DNA from: Clavelina lepadiformis
Lineage: Eukaryota; Chordata; Ascidiacea; Aplousobranchia; Clavelinidae
Length of the DNA: 64,000 nt
Direction of reading: 5' to 3'
Assembly (NCBI RefSeq): GCF_947623445.1
Contig: NC_135247.1
Location: 560,501-624,500, forward strand
Shown: positions 11,954 to 23,800 of the stretch, piece by piece
How positions within the stretch are numbered: position 1 is the first letter of the stretch
Layout: each line of letters opens with the position of its first letter
Position numbers and translations under genes: made by a program
The notes under the pieces: generated by a model
The model's input: the letters and a program-made list of their open reading frames with translations, nothing else
Databases searched by the model: none
What the model was told of the DNA's origin: nothing

Positions 11954-12429
11954 TAGGGATAAAACGAAAGTGGTGAAATCGGGAACTCTAATGTTGACAT
12001 CAAAGTGAAAGATTCAACAGGAAGAATTTAAACCGGTGATAAAATTTTATAGAGCTCCTGTTGTTGTGAAACTTGTTATTCTGTTACCGGCCTTTTTCTA
12101 CTGCTGGTTCGAAGCGACTTGCAGTTAATTATAAGATTTTGTTTCAAAACTGTAAAAACTAGGCACGTCTACACAACCGTACCGGTATCGGTAGAATCTC
12201 ATCATCACTCGTTGTAGCATCAGACAAGGCGCAGCCAAATCGACAAGCGCTTCAGCCCGGAGGCAGACATGACTGCGGAATGACAAATCAAGCATAAAAC
12301 AACGTAACAATTCTATCTCTTGCCTTGCCGGTACTGCACATGCGAGGGAAACGCAGAATGTTTGAAAGGAAAATTGTTGAAACAGGTTGCTATTGACTTT
12401 ACGTATTGAAACGACCAATCCTATGTAGC

Positions 12430-12548
12430 TTTCACTTTATAATTTGGCAGTGAAGCAGATGTCTTACACACCCATCTCTCACATGTTGGTATTCATTCAG
12501 TGCATTAACGATACATAAATATAAGGAAGCAAACACTTACGTCACGGA
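12430..12548. repeat. dispersed repeat, copy 2
   Basis: Diverged relative of 11655-11768 in the same orientation: CACTTTATAATTTGGCA, CATTAACGATACATA and CTTACGTCAC line up in order and at similar spacing. Confidence 0.5.
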
Positions 12549-12690
12549 ATTAATCTTTGTCAAGTAGAAAACAAAACCAACACCCTCCAATTCTTTCCAG
12601 TCTTTGAATAAACTACCACAATGTTCGAAAGGATTATTCTCCGTATGTAGGTCACGCGGCCTGTTGTAAAGATGAGCGGTTAAGCTAAGA

Positions 12691-12963
12691 CAGGGTTTCT
12701 ACACCGGGAGCCATGGCGGCGTTCTCCGGGAGCCACAACCAGATGCCATATTAGCGAGCTATGGTGCAGTAGCAGAGGATACGAGGCAGAGCGGGACACA
12801 ATTTCCTCACGTTTCTGTGCTTGCTGGGCAAAGTTAGCGGCACTTAGTGGTTTAGTAAAAAGTGTTTTGCAACAATCTACATTCTTCATTGATGTGCAGA
12901 GGGCAATGGTTTTTGATTGTCACTGTAAGGGGGCAACAAACTGTGAAACGTTGTGAACCACTG
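12691..12963. mobile_element. hAT-like non-autonomous relic
   Basis: The left end CAGGGTTTCTACAC and right end TTGTGAACCACTG form an imperfect inverted repeat of the kind seen at hAT ends. The flanking 8-mers AGCTAAGA and GGTCAAGA agree at 5 of 8 positions, which may be a decayed target duplication. The interior has no transposase frame. Confidence 0.4.
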
Positions 12964-14083
12964 GGTCAAGATAATGGAGAATGGGTAAAAATAACAAAAA
13001 CTTAATTTTAGCTATTCAAGGTAAGAAGGTAGATTTGGGTGAGGTTCAAGTTATTATGTTACAACGTTTAACTTACGTTAACCCTATTTTCACTAGGTGT
13101 GGCTTCTCCTGCACACAGTCACAGCAAAACGTGGCGTAGCCTACAGTTGCATTGTTTGCTGTAGAAACTTGAAATTTGGTGACTTTTCCTAAAAAAGTTT
13201 CAGCAATCTGTTCATGTTTGTTTTATAAACTTGGATTTTGTAATTTTTGAGATATTGTCATATTTTCATAATTTTGCTTACTCTCCGCATTGAAGCGTAT
13301 CGTTTCCGTTTACTCATTTACGCACCACTAACTCGACTAACTATTCTCTTGTCTTCTCTTCTCGCGGTCAGCTGGTTTTCCACACAACGTTGGCGTGGCG
13401 TAACAAGAAAAATTTCTGGAAATGTATCATTTTTAGAAATACCTAATTTACACTAAATTCACTTTATTTAGTTTTACAATTATGATGTATACAGGAAGCC
13501 AGATGTTTTTACTACAAACCTGTCAAAATCCGATCAGTTTAGGACGTATAGTTTTCGAGTAATTAACGATTGAAAATGTGTGTGCAGTGTCGGCCTGTTT
13601 GCTAAATATCGTAAAATGATCAAAAAGGAATAATCTTTGTTAACATTCAGGAACAAAAAATGGCCTTAAAATTTTAATCTGGTTGCAAATACCCATTAAA
13701 TGATTAAATAATAAGAAAACAGGCGTTGATGACTTCATCATTTTCGCAAAAAGCAAAATTGCTGCTCAAAATTAAAGAAAAACGTAGGAATACAGACCGC
13801 CATGGAAAATGGAAAAGAAATAATCAAAGGTATTGGGTTCAAGTTGTTCTGCAAAGGCGAAAAGTTCATCGTGAGAATGAAAGTTAAAAAAGAGGTTTAC
13901 GTTGAAACGCTGGAGATTTGTGATGAGGGATTTCTACGGATTTAAACATTTTAAATTGCAGGAAATTGTGATCGTCCTGTCCTTGATTTATGTCGGCTGC
14001 CTACTCTGTTTTAGAATGACAAATACCCTGTGTCTAGACTCTAGAGTAAGCCTGTACAAATCACATCGACATCATAACCTATG

Positions 14084-14089
14084 TTTATT
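14084..14089 (-). terminator. polyadenylation signal of the CUB-EGF gene
   Basis: AATAAA on the minus strand about 60 bases past the inferred stop codon of the CUB-EGF gene. Position and sequence fit; usage is inferred. Confidence 0.4.
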
Positions 14090-14147
14090 CGGCAGGTTTG
14101 TCGACAGCAGTGTTGCAGCGATACAATCTCAGACGTCGATCACGTGG

Positions 14148-17100
14148 TTAGTGCTCTCTTCTTCTTTGTCGAGACTTTAACAAGTCGGCTTCAAGCTGAC
14201 TGACTCGGTTACCCAACAATGAGACCTGAATCAAGTCAGACAATAAGATTTAAATTTGTTAAGACTTCTAAGCACAGGCTGGATCTAAATATTAAGCAGA
14301 AATAGAATAAGTTTGTTTTGGTCAAGATATTATTATACAAGATCGCTTCCTTTATTGACGTCCTACCTGGGCACCTAGACGCAAATTATTCGCCGTCAAT
14401 TGTTGCACGGTTGTGACCAGTTGCATAAGCATTGTGACGTCACTCGAAACTTGCTCAAATTGTTCACAGGTAGGGCAGTCTAGAAGAGTTGAAAACAATT
14501 GAGCAAATTTTCTTTCAAAACACAAGAACAACAGATCCACGAGATTATTTCAAAAATAACTCATCTCACGTGAACAGGTCAAGTTGTCGCTTCCGAGTTT
14601 GAAGTTGGGGTCGCAAGAGCACTCGTACGAGCCTAGAATGTTGGTGCAATGTTGGCTGCAGTTGCCGTTCATATCTGCGCATTCATCAATGTCGACACAG
14701 GTCGTTGATCCATTGAACATGAAGCCATCTCTGCAACCGCACCTGGAAGCACAAGTTATTGTCGATTTTTGTGATTGTTGGGAGTCAAGTGATTGTGATG
14801 TCATAATTACTCGAATGTTCCGTTGTAATTCCGGCAAATGTGGTGACAGCCTCCGTTGTTGTTGGCACATTCATCAATATCTGAGGGTGGGAAAAAGTTT
14901 AGGTTATAATTTTTATTGATTTTATTTGAATGAAAGCACACCGCTAGATGACGCAAGACTGACCGATGCATGTCTTGTTGTCAGAGCCAGTTTCATATCC
15001 AGGATCGCAATGACAAATGAAGCTCCCCCTGATGTTCACGCAGTGATGCGAACATCCGGACGTATTGGAAGCGCATTCGTTGACGTCTGGAGATTGTTAA
15101 AAGATATTTAACGCGTTTGAACGAGTTAAATTTACACGTTTGGCCACAAGAGCATACACACGATCTACAAAAACAATTTTTGAGAAATAAGTCAACTTAT
15201 ACCCGAGCAAGTGTCATTGTCGTCGTTAAGCAAGAATCCAGTTTGACATTCGCACCGATGAAACCCGATTTCGTTAATACAAATCTGATCGCAATTGTGG
15301 GCACTTTCGGCGCACTCGTCAAAGTCTGGTTTATATGGAATAAAATATGTTTCATAACAACATTCGGGAATACTGTCCGCTAGACGATGCTGTTGTCAGA
15401 CTTACCGCTGCAGTTACGATTATCTCCAAGCAGGAAAAAACCAGGATTACAATCGCATCTGTAACTTCCAAGTAAATTGTGGCACTGTTGGTCGCAAATA
15501 TCCCCTTGGCTACACTCATTGATGTCTGGTAAGGTAAATATCAGAGGTGTGAGTATAAATACAAGCACAATTAAACAATTAAACACACATTAAGGTGAAC
15601 TGGAACCGCGAAACTCGCAGATTTTTGTATCATGGCCATGTTTAAAAACACCGAGATAACCGATACTTACCCACACAGTCAGTGTCGTCAACCAGAGTAT
15701 ATCCAAGCTCACAGCTACAACGGAAACTTCCAGGCTCGTTGATACAAACCTGCTCACAGTCATGCTTGTCACCCGTGCACTCGTTGACGTCAATACAACT
15801 TATGACGTCTTCGACTCGGTACCCTGACGGACACTCGCAGGTGAAACTCCCGATAGAGTTGGAGCAATTTGCTCCCTGCAAAAAGAAGAGATTAAAATAT
15901 TTCCGCTTGAAGATACACAACAGACTTGTACTGTATATGGTTAAGTCGTTGAACGTTGTTTAATTTATACTTTTACGTAACAAATGCATAGAAAACTCAC
16001 AATAGCTACGTCGCAAGGACTGTCTTCGCATTCGTTCACGTCGATGCATTGTTGCCCAGCTGATGTCGCCCCTGGTTCGTCTTGAAACCCGGCGCTACAT
16101 CTGTCAACAGCAAAACGAGTTTTACTACGAGTTCAAATTCCTTTGCAACAGATAAGCTTTTGTCTCATAAGCGAGACATTTACAAGCGCTCATCTTTGAG
16201 AAATTAAATTTAATGGAACTGGCGATTACTCGTTTGCTGAGTAATGCTGCAAGTATTTTGCTGAGTAATGCCTACTCACTGGCATTGGAAAGATCCAGGA
16301 GTGTTGACGCAATCATGCGGGCAGCCTCCATTTTTGTCCCCTGAGCATTCGTCGATGTCCTTTGGAATAAAAAGTACGACAAGATAATTATTGCGTAACA
16401 ATTACACAAATCGAACAAAGACGCAGCAAGGACCTGACACGATTTCTTGTCTTCGAGCAAGCGGTATCCGCCGATGCACGAACACTCGAACGTGCCCATC
16501 ATGTTCTCGCAGTAATGATCGCAAGGTCCCTGACCGTCGTTGGGGGCGCATTCATCTGTGAGAAAACGGCGAACATCAAAGCTTGAACAAACAGTTAAAT
16601 ACTGACCGCGAAATATGCTTCAGCATTTAAGCCGGAATCCATTGGACTCGTACTTATGTCGAAACATTGCGCGGAATCGTTTCGTGGTGACGAATAACCG
16701 CTCAAACATCCGCATCTGAAGCTTCCTGGGGTGTTTAGACAGAGCTGCAAGGTAAAGCGGGATTACTCTGAGGCCATTGTGTGGAGCAACTTCGGAAGAA
16801 TTTCGCAATGACTGAGAAGTGTAGCACTGGGTCGTCACCTGGTGGCAACCGCCATTGTCATTTGCGCACTCGTCCTGGTCGATACAGTCGGTGTTGTCGT
16901 CATTTGAATCAAAACCGGATTTGCAAAAGCACTGATAAGTTCCCTCCTCATTTAAACACACCGAACACGAATCCGGATACATCCCTGACACGTCAAGTAA
17001 CATGTTAAGCTTTGCCCCGTTACCATTATTTGCTTAAACTTCCTCCCACCTTCGTCGCATTCGTTGATGTCGACACATGCCACAGGGTCATCCGGGTCAA

Positions 17101-20006
17101 CTCTGTAACCTTCATAACAAGCGCACTCCCACCCGCCGGGAACGTTTAGGCAGAGTTGGTCGCAGTTATGCTCCTGGTTCGGACACTCGTCGATGTCTGG
17201 AAGCAACAGAAAACACTTTCCAGTTCGATGATGCCAAGTTGTGTGCCCAACAAGTCATATCATTAATCACGCTCACATGACGTGATGGTGATGTGATCAT
17301 GTTCCTAATCAAACGTGAAAGAAATCTCACCATCACACGTTCTTCGGTTGCTGCTCACTTTGTAGCCGTCGTGACAATCACAATAATAAGATCCTGGTTC
17401 GTTGAAGCACCTGTGCTCGCACCTGTGCGCATACTTTGGGTTGGTTGTGGTGCATTCGTCGATATCTGAGCACAAATTGCATGTGGCAATTCACAAATCA
17501 CAGTAGGCTTTGAAAGAGCCAGTCGAATAGTGTTAGATTCACAGCGATTGTTGGTGACATAACGTTTGTGAAACAACTACAATAACTAGTACATATAGCT
17601 GATTGCCAATTATTTCCACGAGAACTCACCTGTACAGTTGTGAAGGTCGTCGCTAGGCTGGAAACCAGGGTGGCACGCGCACACGTACTGGGCATTTCCC
17701 GCCGGTTGGCAAATATGTTCGCATCCGCCATTGTCCTTTTGACATGACATGTCTGCGTACAAACGAGTTATATGAATTTTCGTCAAAAAGTGAGTACCAA
17801 GAAGTGCTCGTACCTGTACAGGTTCTGTTGTCTGGCGAGAGCTGGTATCCGGGTGTATCACATCGGCAATGGTAAGAACCAATCGTGTTTACACATTGTT
17901 CACTGCAGGGGGAACTCTGACATTCGTTGATATCTGCGTAAAGAAAACAATGCCTGAAATATTTCAATCAAACTGGAGCGTTGTTGCCGGTAAAATCTCA
18001 TCAACTGTATAATGACTTGGATGATTTGCAGATGACTCAACAAATTAAGTTGAAATTTCCCAAGTTTCTTGTTTACTTGATTTCGATTGTTTTAAACGTA
18101 GGTTGGTAAACATTGTTATAACTACTGTTGATTGACATGAAATTTCCATCTTAAGCTCGGTATTGAATGGCACGAGAGGCTCGAAAACGTTCAGAGAAAA
18201 GAAAACAATCGATTACTTCCGTTCTACTCTGAAATGTTCTAGAATTCTGGTATTCGAGCATCGCGGTCGTGGCACGAGAGCATCCGGTGGGAAAACCAAA
18301 GCAAAAAGTTCACCCGCTTACCAGGAATGGAGAATTGGAATAAGATATCTCACCAATGCACTGCACTCCATTCTCGTCAAGTTGAAGCCCTTCTCTGCAG
18401 GAACAAAAGACTTTTCCAGGTTGGATGTCCGTGCACATTTGATCGCAGCCGCCATTGTCTGCACTGCATCCCTCTGTTAAATATCGATTTATTATCAAGA
18501 GATAAACATCATCGTTAATCAATGACACCGATTAATTATCAAAAGAACAACAACGCTCAACATTACATAATGTTGAAAATAATAGATTGAAAATGTTCAC
18601 GATGGAGTCAAAGAGGAGATTGTGGTCATATTTTGCAACTTCAGCACAAAGAAAACGTTTACCAATTACGCTGTAGTCGATTTGGAATCCTGCCCTCGAC
18701 ACCGATCTGTCTGATTGGAAAGTTAAGGTTATTCTGGTCGTGTTGACGATTCTTTTGAATGGATTTCTTAAGCCGCAAAACGTCTTGCTTCCAAGAGGGG
18801 TCTCGATATGGAGGAAATCAAACTCACAGTTGGAAGATTCTTCTACGCTGCGTTTGGATAAAGCACACTTAGCTATGAACACTTGCATCAGTAACTCTTG
18901 CCATAAAGCAAATCCATCCATTTTATACATCTTGAAAACCTACAGCTAACTTATTTGCAAAGCTTAGATGAATTCGAAGAGGAAAAAAACGACGCCAGAT
19001 TCACTTACTCACTTCAACACCACAACTTACTCAAATTGTCGGAAATTGAGCAGGACTTGGCTTCCTCTAGGCAAGTTGAGGGTGTAAGTGCACGAGCTTG
19101 AGCTCGGATAGTTTGAAGGACTTCCCGGGGAGAGGATTGTTCCCCGCACGGCGGTGTACTCGTTCTCACAGCCTGGAGAAAGAAGAAGAAAGTGACGTCA
19201 TCATGTAACAAGAGTGGCAGATTGAACTTTACCCAAGTTCAACGCATTTAATGCGGGTGAAAGACAGAATTAAACGTTGTGTATATCACGACTCAACTTA
19301 CCGACGTTGTAGTGAATACTGAAGCCATCTCCACTAACCGAACTGTCCGAGTGGAAATAAAGGGTCAGGTACTTTCCCGAGCTGATTACTGGGGTGGGAA
19401 GGTTATTTCCACAAAATCGACCCAGAGGAGAAGATGACGTAGACGGCCCGTCATAGATGGCGAGATAATCAAACCTACGTACGTCACAATGATGTCAGAT
19501 CACTTGATTATATAACTGCTAACAAGTCAACACAACCAATATCCATGCATTCGATCCTATACTTGATCAAAAAGGTGAGAGCTGTCTTACTGGCAGCTCC
19601 TGTGTTGTTCGATCCTGAAAGTCTCAAATGTGAGCGTGATGTGGTCGGCGTTGCTGGCTCCAATCAACCGAATAGTGCATCTGGAATTCGCCGGATAACT
19701 GTTCGGGTAGTCCGGTGAGTTGATAGCTCCGGTGACTCCTCTCCGAACCTGAATCTGCTGGTCACATGACTGAGAAGAGACGCCTGAAAGAGCGGGAATA
19801 CTTTTCAAGATTCCTTGGCTATTCTATGACTCTCATCAATTCTTTCTTATCGCTGACCATCAACGGTTTATAAACATTTATCGCAATTAATAAGGTTGCC
19901 ATTGGTAAAAACTTATGCTAAATGGTTGGTCAACTAACCACCAAATGTTCTTACTTTTCATAAAGTTGCAGGCAACGACGGTTAATAGAACAGCAAACAA
20001 CTTCAT
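14148..20006 (-). CDS. secreted protein with 2 CUB domains, about 16 EGF repeats and a C-terminal coiled coil
   Basis: The 23 exons on the minus strand, high to low, are 20006-19955, 19783-19591, 19474-19302, 19172-19031, 18847-18663, 18473-18354, 17933-17814, 17752-17630, 17465-17331, 17196-17050, 16984-16839, 16744-16654, 16555-16434, 16359-16280, 16100-16001, 15875-15671, 15525-15406, 15325-15203, 15086-14964, 14880-14811, 14742-14570, 14479-14367 and 14225-14148. They join in phase to about 977 codons. Exon 1 is a signal peptide ([15 protein letters not shown]). Exons 2-3 and 4-5 are two CUB domains ([25 protein letters not shown]). The next exons hold about 16 EGF modules, most starting with the calcium-binding D-I/V-N/D-E-C. 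The last two exons give a CPTC motif and a leucine-rich heptad helix, probably for oligomerisation. No membrane segment is visible, so an extracellular matrix or secreted role is inferred. I cannot name a direct orthologue: SCUBE proteins have the reverse EGF-to-CUB order. Confidence 0.85.
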
Positions 20007-20823
20007 CTTTAAAATAAAGGAAGTCAACCTAAACCACAAATTTTTGGAAGAAGTGATTAATTACGTCACAAAGTATTTAACTCTGTCAAACAATTCCATT
20101 TGTTGATATGCAAAAAAGCCTTGCAGTAAACAACGGAAAACGCGCTGGACCTGAAGTCTTGTGTACGGCTCCACACCTAGTAGCATTTCACCACAAAGCG
20201 CCCAAGTAGGAGGCGTTTTGCCGTTTTTCAACCTAACGCCTGACCTGTCAAAACCGGGATTGGAGCTTCGGCCAACTTTCTCTCTTTTCAGCAAAATGCA
20301 AAACTTTTTCTCGCCTAAAATTTATTGACGTTGGTGAAAGAATACAAGGATACAAGAATACAAGGATACAAGGCTTCCTAAACATGTTTGCACCAAAAAT
20401 AAAAGAAACAAACTGCATGTGAGTCGGACACTGCGCTTCAAGAAAATTTCGCAAGAGATAAAATGGATTTGGCTTCTATGTTTTCCAAACGCGCAGAAAA
20501 TCTAAAATAAAAATTACAGTGGCATTTTTATGTAAAAATGTTATATATTATGTCACTTACGGTGCATGATTTCATCTTAAGCAACCCAAACCCAAACACA
20601 TAAAAATTTTAAAAGAATTGCGTTGGACTGAATCAGAATGGAAATAGCAAACAAAATATGAAACTTTTTATCAACAATTTCATGATGAATGACTCTCTCA
20701 CTGACCACAATGAAGAAACGACGCTACTATGACGTACGCGGCACGCAATAATAAGGAGACTTATGAAAACAAAAGAGTTTTATCCCCGTTTAATTAAAAT
20801 TCTATTGTTGACGGCATAATTAC
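20007..20823. other. short same-strand gap between the EF-hand-like gene and CUB-EGF
   Basis: About 0.8 kb that must hold the last exon and 3' end of the upstream gene and the promoter and leader of the CUB-EGF gene. Several AG acceptors could start the final exon of the upstream gene; one at the GCTTAAG near 20572 would end the frame at once with TGA. I could not decide among them. Confidence 0.4.
20342..20373. repeat. short tandem repeat ATACAAGG/ATACAAGA
   Basis: Four copies of an 8-mer ATACAAG(G/A). It lies in the gap upstream of the CUB-EGF gene. Confidence 0.8.
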
Positions 20824-23800
20824 CTTTCATATGACTTCCGGATCCTACGCAAGTCGGCTATGCTTTTGTTTGAACGCGATCGAAATACGTCATCGGGAAC
20901 TCTGCAAAGATTGGTCAAAGTTTTTACGTAATAGAGCAAATGAGGTAAAAAAAATTGGAGAAATTACGTCAAGTTTGCGGGATTTTCGACAAATTTTTCA
21001 AACTCTGTGACGTCATTAGCTTGACTTTTGACAGGGTTCAGGGGTTGCGAGAAGTCCTCAGCCGAGGAATCACGTGACAAGCGTGGCAAAGATTCATCGA
21101 GTTTCTAAACAGACGAAGATTGTGACGTAAAATCGCGTATTGTGAACTTTTAATATGATGTAACAAGCTACCTTGGTCGACTCGGTGTAAACGTCATCAT
21201 CAAGTCGAATAAATATTCTGTCATATCCTTTCGTCATCAATTGCATCACTTCTCCCACCCTGTCACGTGGTTTCGAAAAATATTCTAGAACGGCAAGTCG
21301 CCTTTTTTCTGCGTCATCTACGACTTCAACCTGGAGAAACCTAAGTCGTTAATTATGGAGTTATTGCTTCGTTCGAGTTAAAGAATCAAACCTGACCTCT
21401 TTGATGACGTCATCTTTATCCTCAGTATCAGCGTCATCAACTTTATTCAGGGATTTTTCTTCAGGCGCATCATCTGCATCACACATAACAGCAAGCTTGG
21501 TATTTACACGTAAGTATTTGTCACAGTTGCTTAACCCTGTAAAGAAATCTTGTCATTTATACATCATAATACGACAAACCATCGTCAGTTTCTTCATTCT
21601 TTTCTGATAATGACTCTTCATCTATGTCACAAAGCAGTCGTTGAAAAAGATTCGCATTCGACCCACTAAAAGCGTTCCATCCAACCTGGTCTCTCTTTAG
21701 TCTCCTTCTGCAGACCATTTTGTTTATTATTACGTAATAATAGAGTGGACAGCATCATCAAATACCTTTCTTCTTCAATGGCTCGCTTCACTTCCAAGGC
21801 ATGACGTTGCAGCTGCGTGGCGTGTGGGTCGTCGCCAAATCCCAAACGTGTTGCGTCACAATGTGTCACGTGATTTCGCGGCAGCCTGTCGACGATAAGA
21901 GGAGGCGGTTGCCATGGTAACCGGGTAACATCCACTCGAGCGATAACCAATCAAATGTCTCCTTACATCGGTTTAGGTTGAGCTAGTCTTGATAGGACTC
22001 CGGGAGATGGTCGAGCTCTCACCAACCTCCGCCTGTTCCTCTTTCCTGGAGGACCCGGCTCCTCCACCATCCTCCTCAACACCTCCTTATACTCCGGGAG
22101 GTATTGAGAGATCTCACTGACGAAACGATCCGACCAACGCTGCTTCTGCAGGCAAAGAAATCTCACTAAATGACGAAACCATGAATGACGTCATCACTTT
22201 TGTCTGGGGAGTTATTATGTCATGATTGTCATCCTGATGTAATAATTAGCTCCGCCAAAAGCAATGACAAGAATTAGAATTTAATCTGAAGATGACGAAG
22301 AAACCACTTTAAACTATAGCTCCAAGCTCACTTTCGTTTCCATCTGGAACTTGAGGTCATTAAATTTATTTTTTGTCTCATCTTGAGTATGTTTGTCCAC
22401 CACTGGAGGGCAGGAGAGGGGTCTTTTTGCCATCATGCGCTTAACATTGCCACCTACTGGTGCAGATCTAAAATAAAAATCAGGTCTCGTTAATATTTAT
22501 GCAATTTCTGAAGCTTAAAAACCGGAGAGAAAACGCCACAGACCTGTGTGAAGGAAAGCCAGTGACTGTAGTGGCAGTAGGTGACAAACGAGTCATTGTT
22601 CCTTGAAATAAAAATGCAAAAATGAAACGTTTGTTTTGACAACACGACATTCTTCGTTGAACTCTGATAACCTCTTTGTATCATCTTCGACCAGCTGAGG
22701 GCGCTCCCATTCGATTCAGAGAATTTCGTCGGTTTGCTTCGAGTTGTCGATGCGCTTATCGTTGACTTTGGCCGTGGCTTTGTGTTTGTGAAACCGCCAC
22801 GAGAAAGCTTAATCTGAGTTCATAAAGTTGATTTTAAATAATTTAATTGCCCAGAAGCAAACATCGCAAGACTAAACAGCAGAAATGGTAACAAACAATG
22901 ATGTGAAAAACTTTGCTGATTCTAAACCTGTTTGTCAGATTCTTTTAACTTCCTCTGCAAGGCCAAGAAACCTTTGTTGGACAGTTTCACCTGTAACAGA
23001 AATAATTTAAAATCTTGAGGAGCAAAAATTTTCTACACTTTCTGCTCCACTCCACCTGTTTGTGAAAGTCATCAGCTATCAGTGGATCCTCCACAAACTT
23101 CTGGGAGACGAGAGTTGGCCTTCCGTATTGCAATTCCTCGTTTCTGTATTGCTCGTTAAGGATCTTCCAAAGTTTTTTATCGTTTGGAATCACAAACTTA
23201 CTGAAGTTTTCAACCTAAAAAAAGTCATGCATCGAAGATATTCGACACACAATGCGCAATGCGCAGGTCAGCTGCTGCATTTGATGCAAATAAAACGTTG
23301 GTTTAATCAAAATTTGAGCCTGATTTTAATTTCGCAATCACCTGGTAAACATCTCTCCAGGTCTTGTCCAAAGGTTTGACTTCGTTCCCATCAGAATCGT
23401 CAGGGACACTGTCACACCTATACAAGATTGATCTTAGTAAGGGACGGTTGCGCAATACAGCGAGAACAACAATGAAGAGGCAAAACATAGTAATAAAAAT
23501 CACAATAATGGTTGTGAGTGAAACATAACACATTCACAAAAGAAAAATGTTGTTAAGAAAACACAGCCTACGATGAAAGCAGTTTATTATAAAATATTCT
23601 AACAACAAACCCAAGTTATCACTGAAAATTTCCTTAACAATGGCAAATGTTGTTACAAGATAAAACTGTTCATGTAGTTACTTACAGAACAATCAAATCA
23701 AGGAATTCATATAATTGGATTCTGTGCTTTTCTTTGAACGTCGATCGAACGTGACGAAGCTAACACAAGAAATTAAAATAGTTTTCAACCGATTATGAAA

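Larger units (their letters stand above)
11081..14147. other. LRR-C 3' region and gene-poor spacer with repeats
   Basis: About 3 kb between the converging LRR-C and CUB-EGF genes. I see no convincing exon. It holds a 7-bp microsatellite, two copies of a dispersed repeat and a hAT-like relic, listed separately. An AATAAA on the minus strand at 14084-14089 fits the CUB-EGF transcript end. Confidence 0.5.

Noticed and set aside
12125-12418. 97-codon minus-strand frame
   Set aside because: Sits in repeat-rich spacer; composition and lack of splice context argue for chance.
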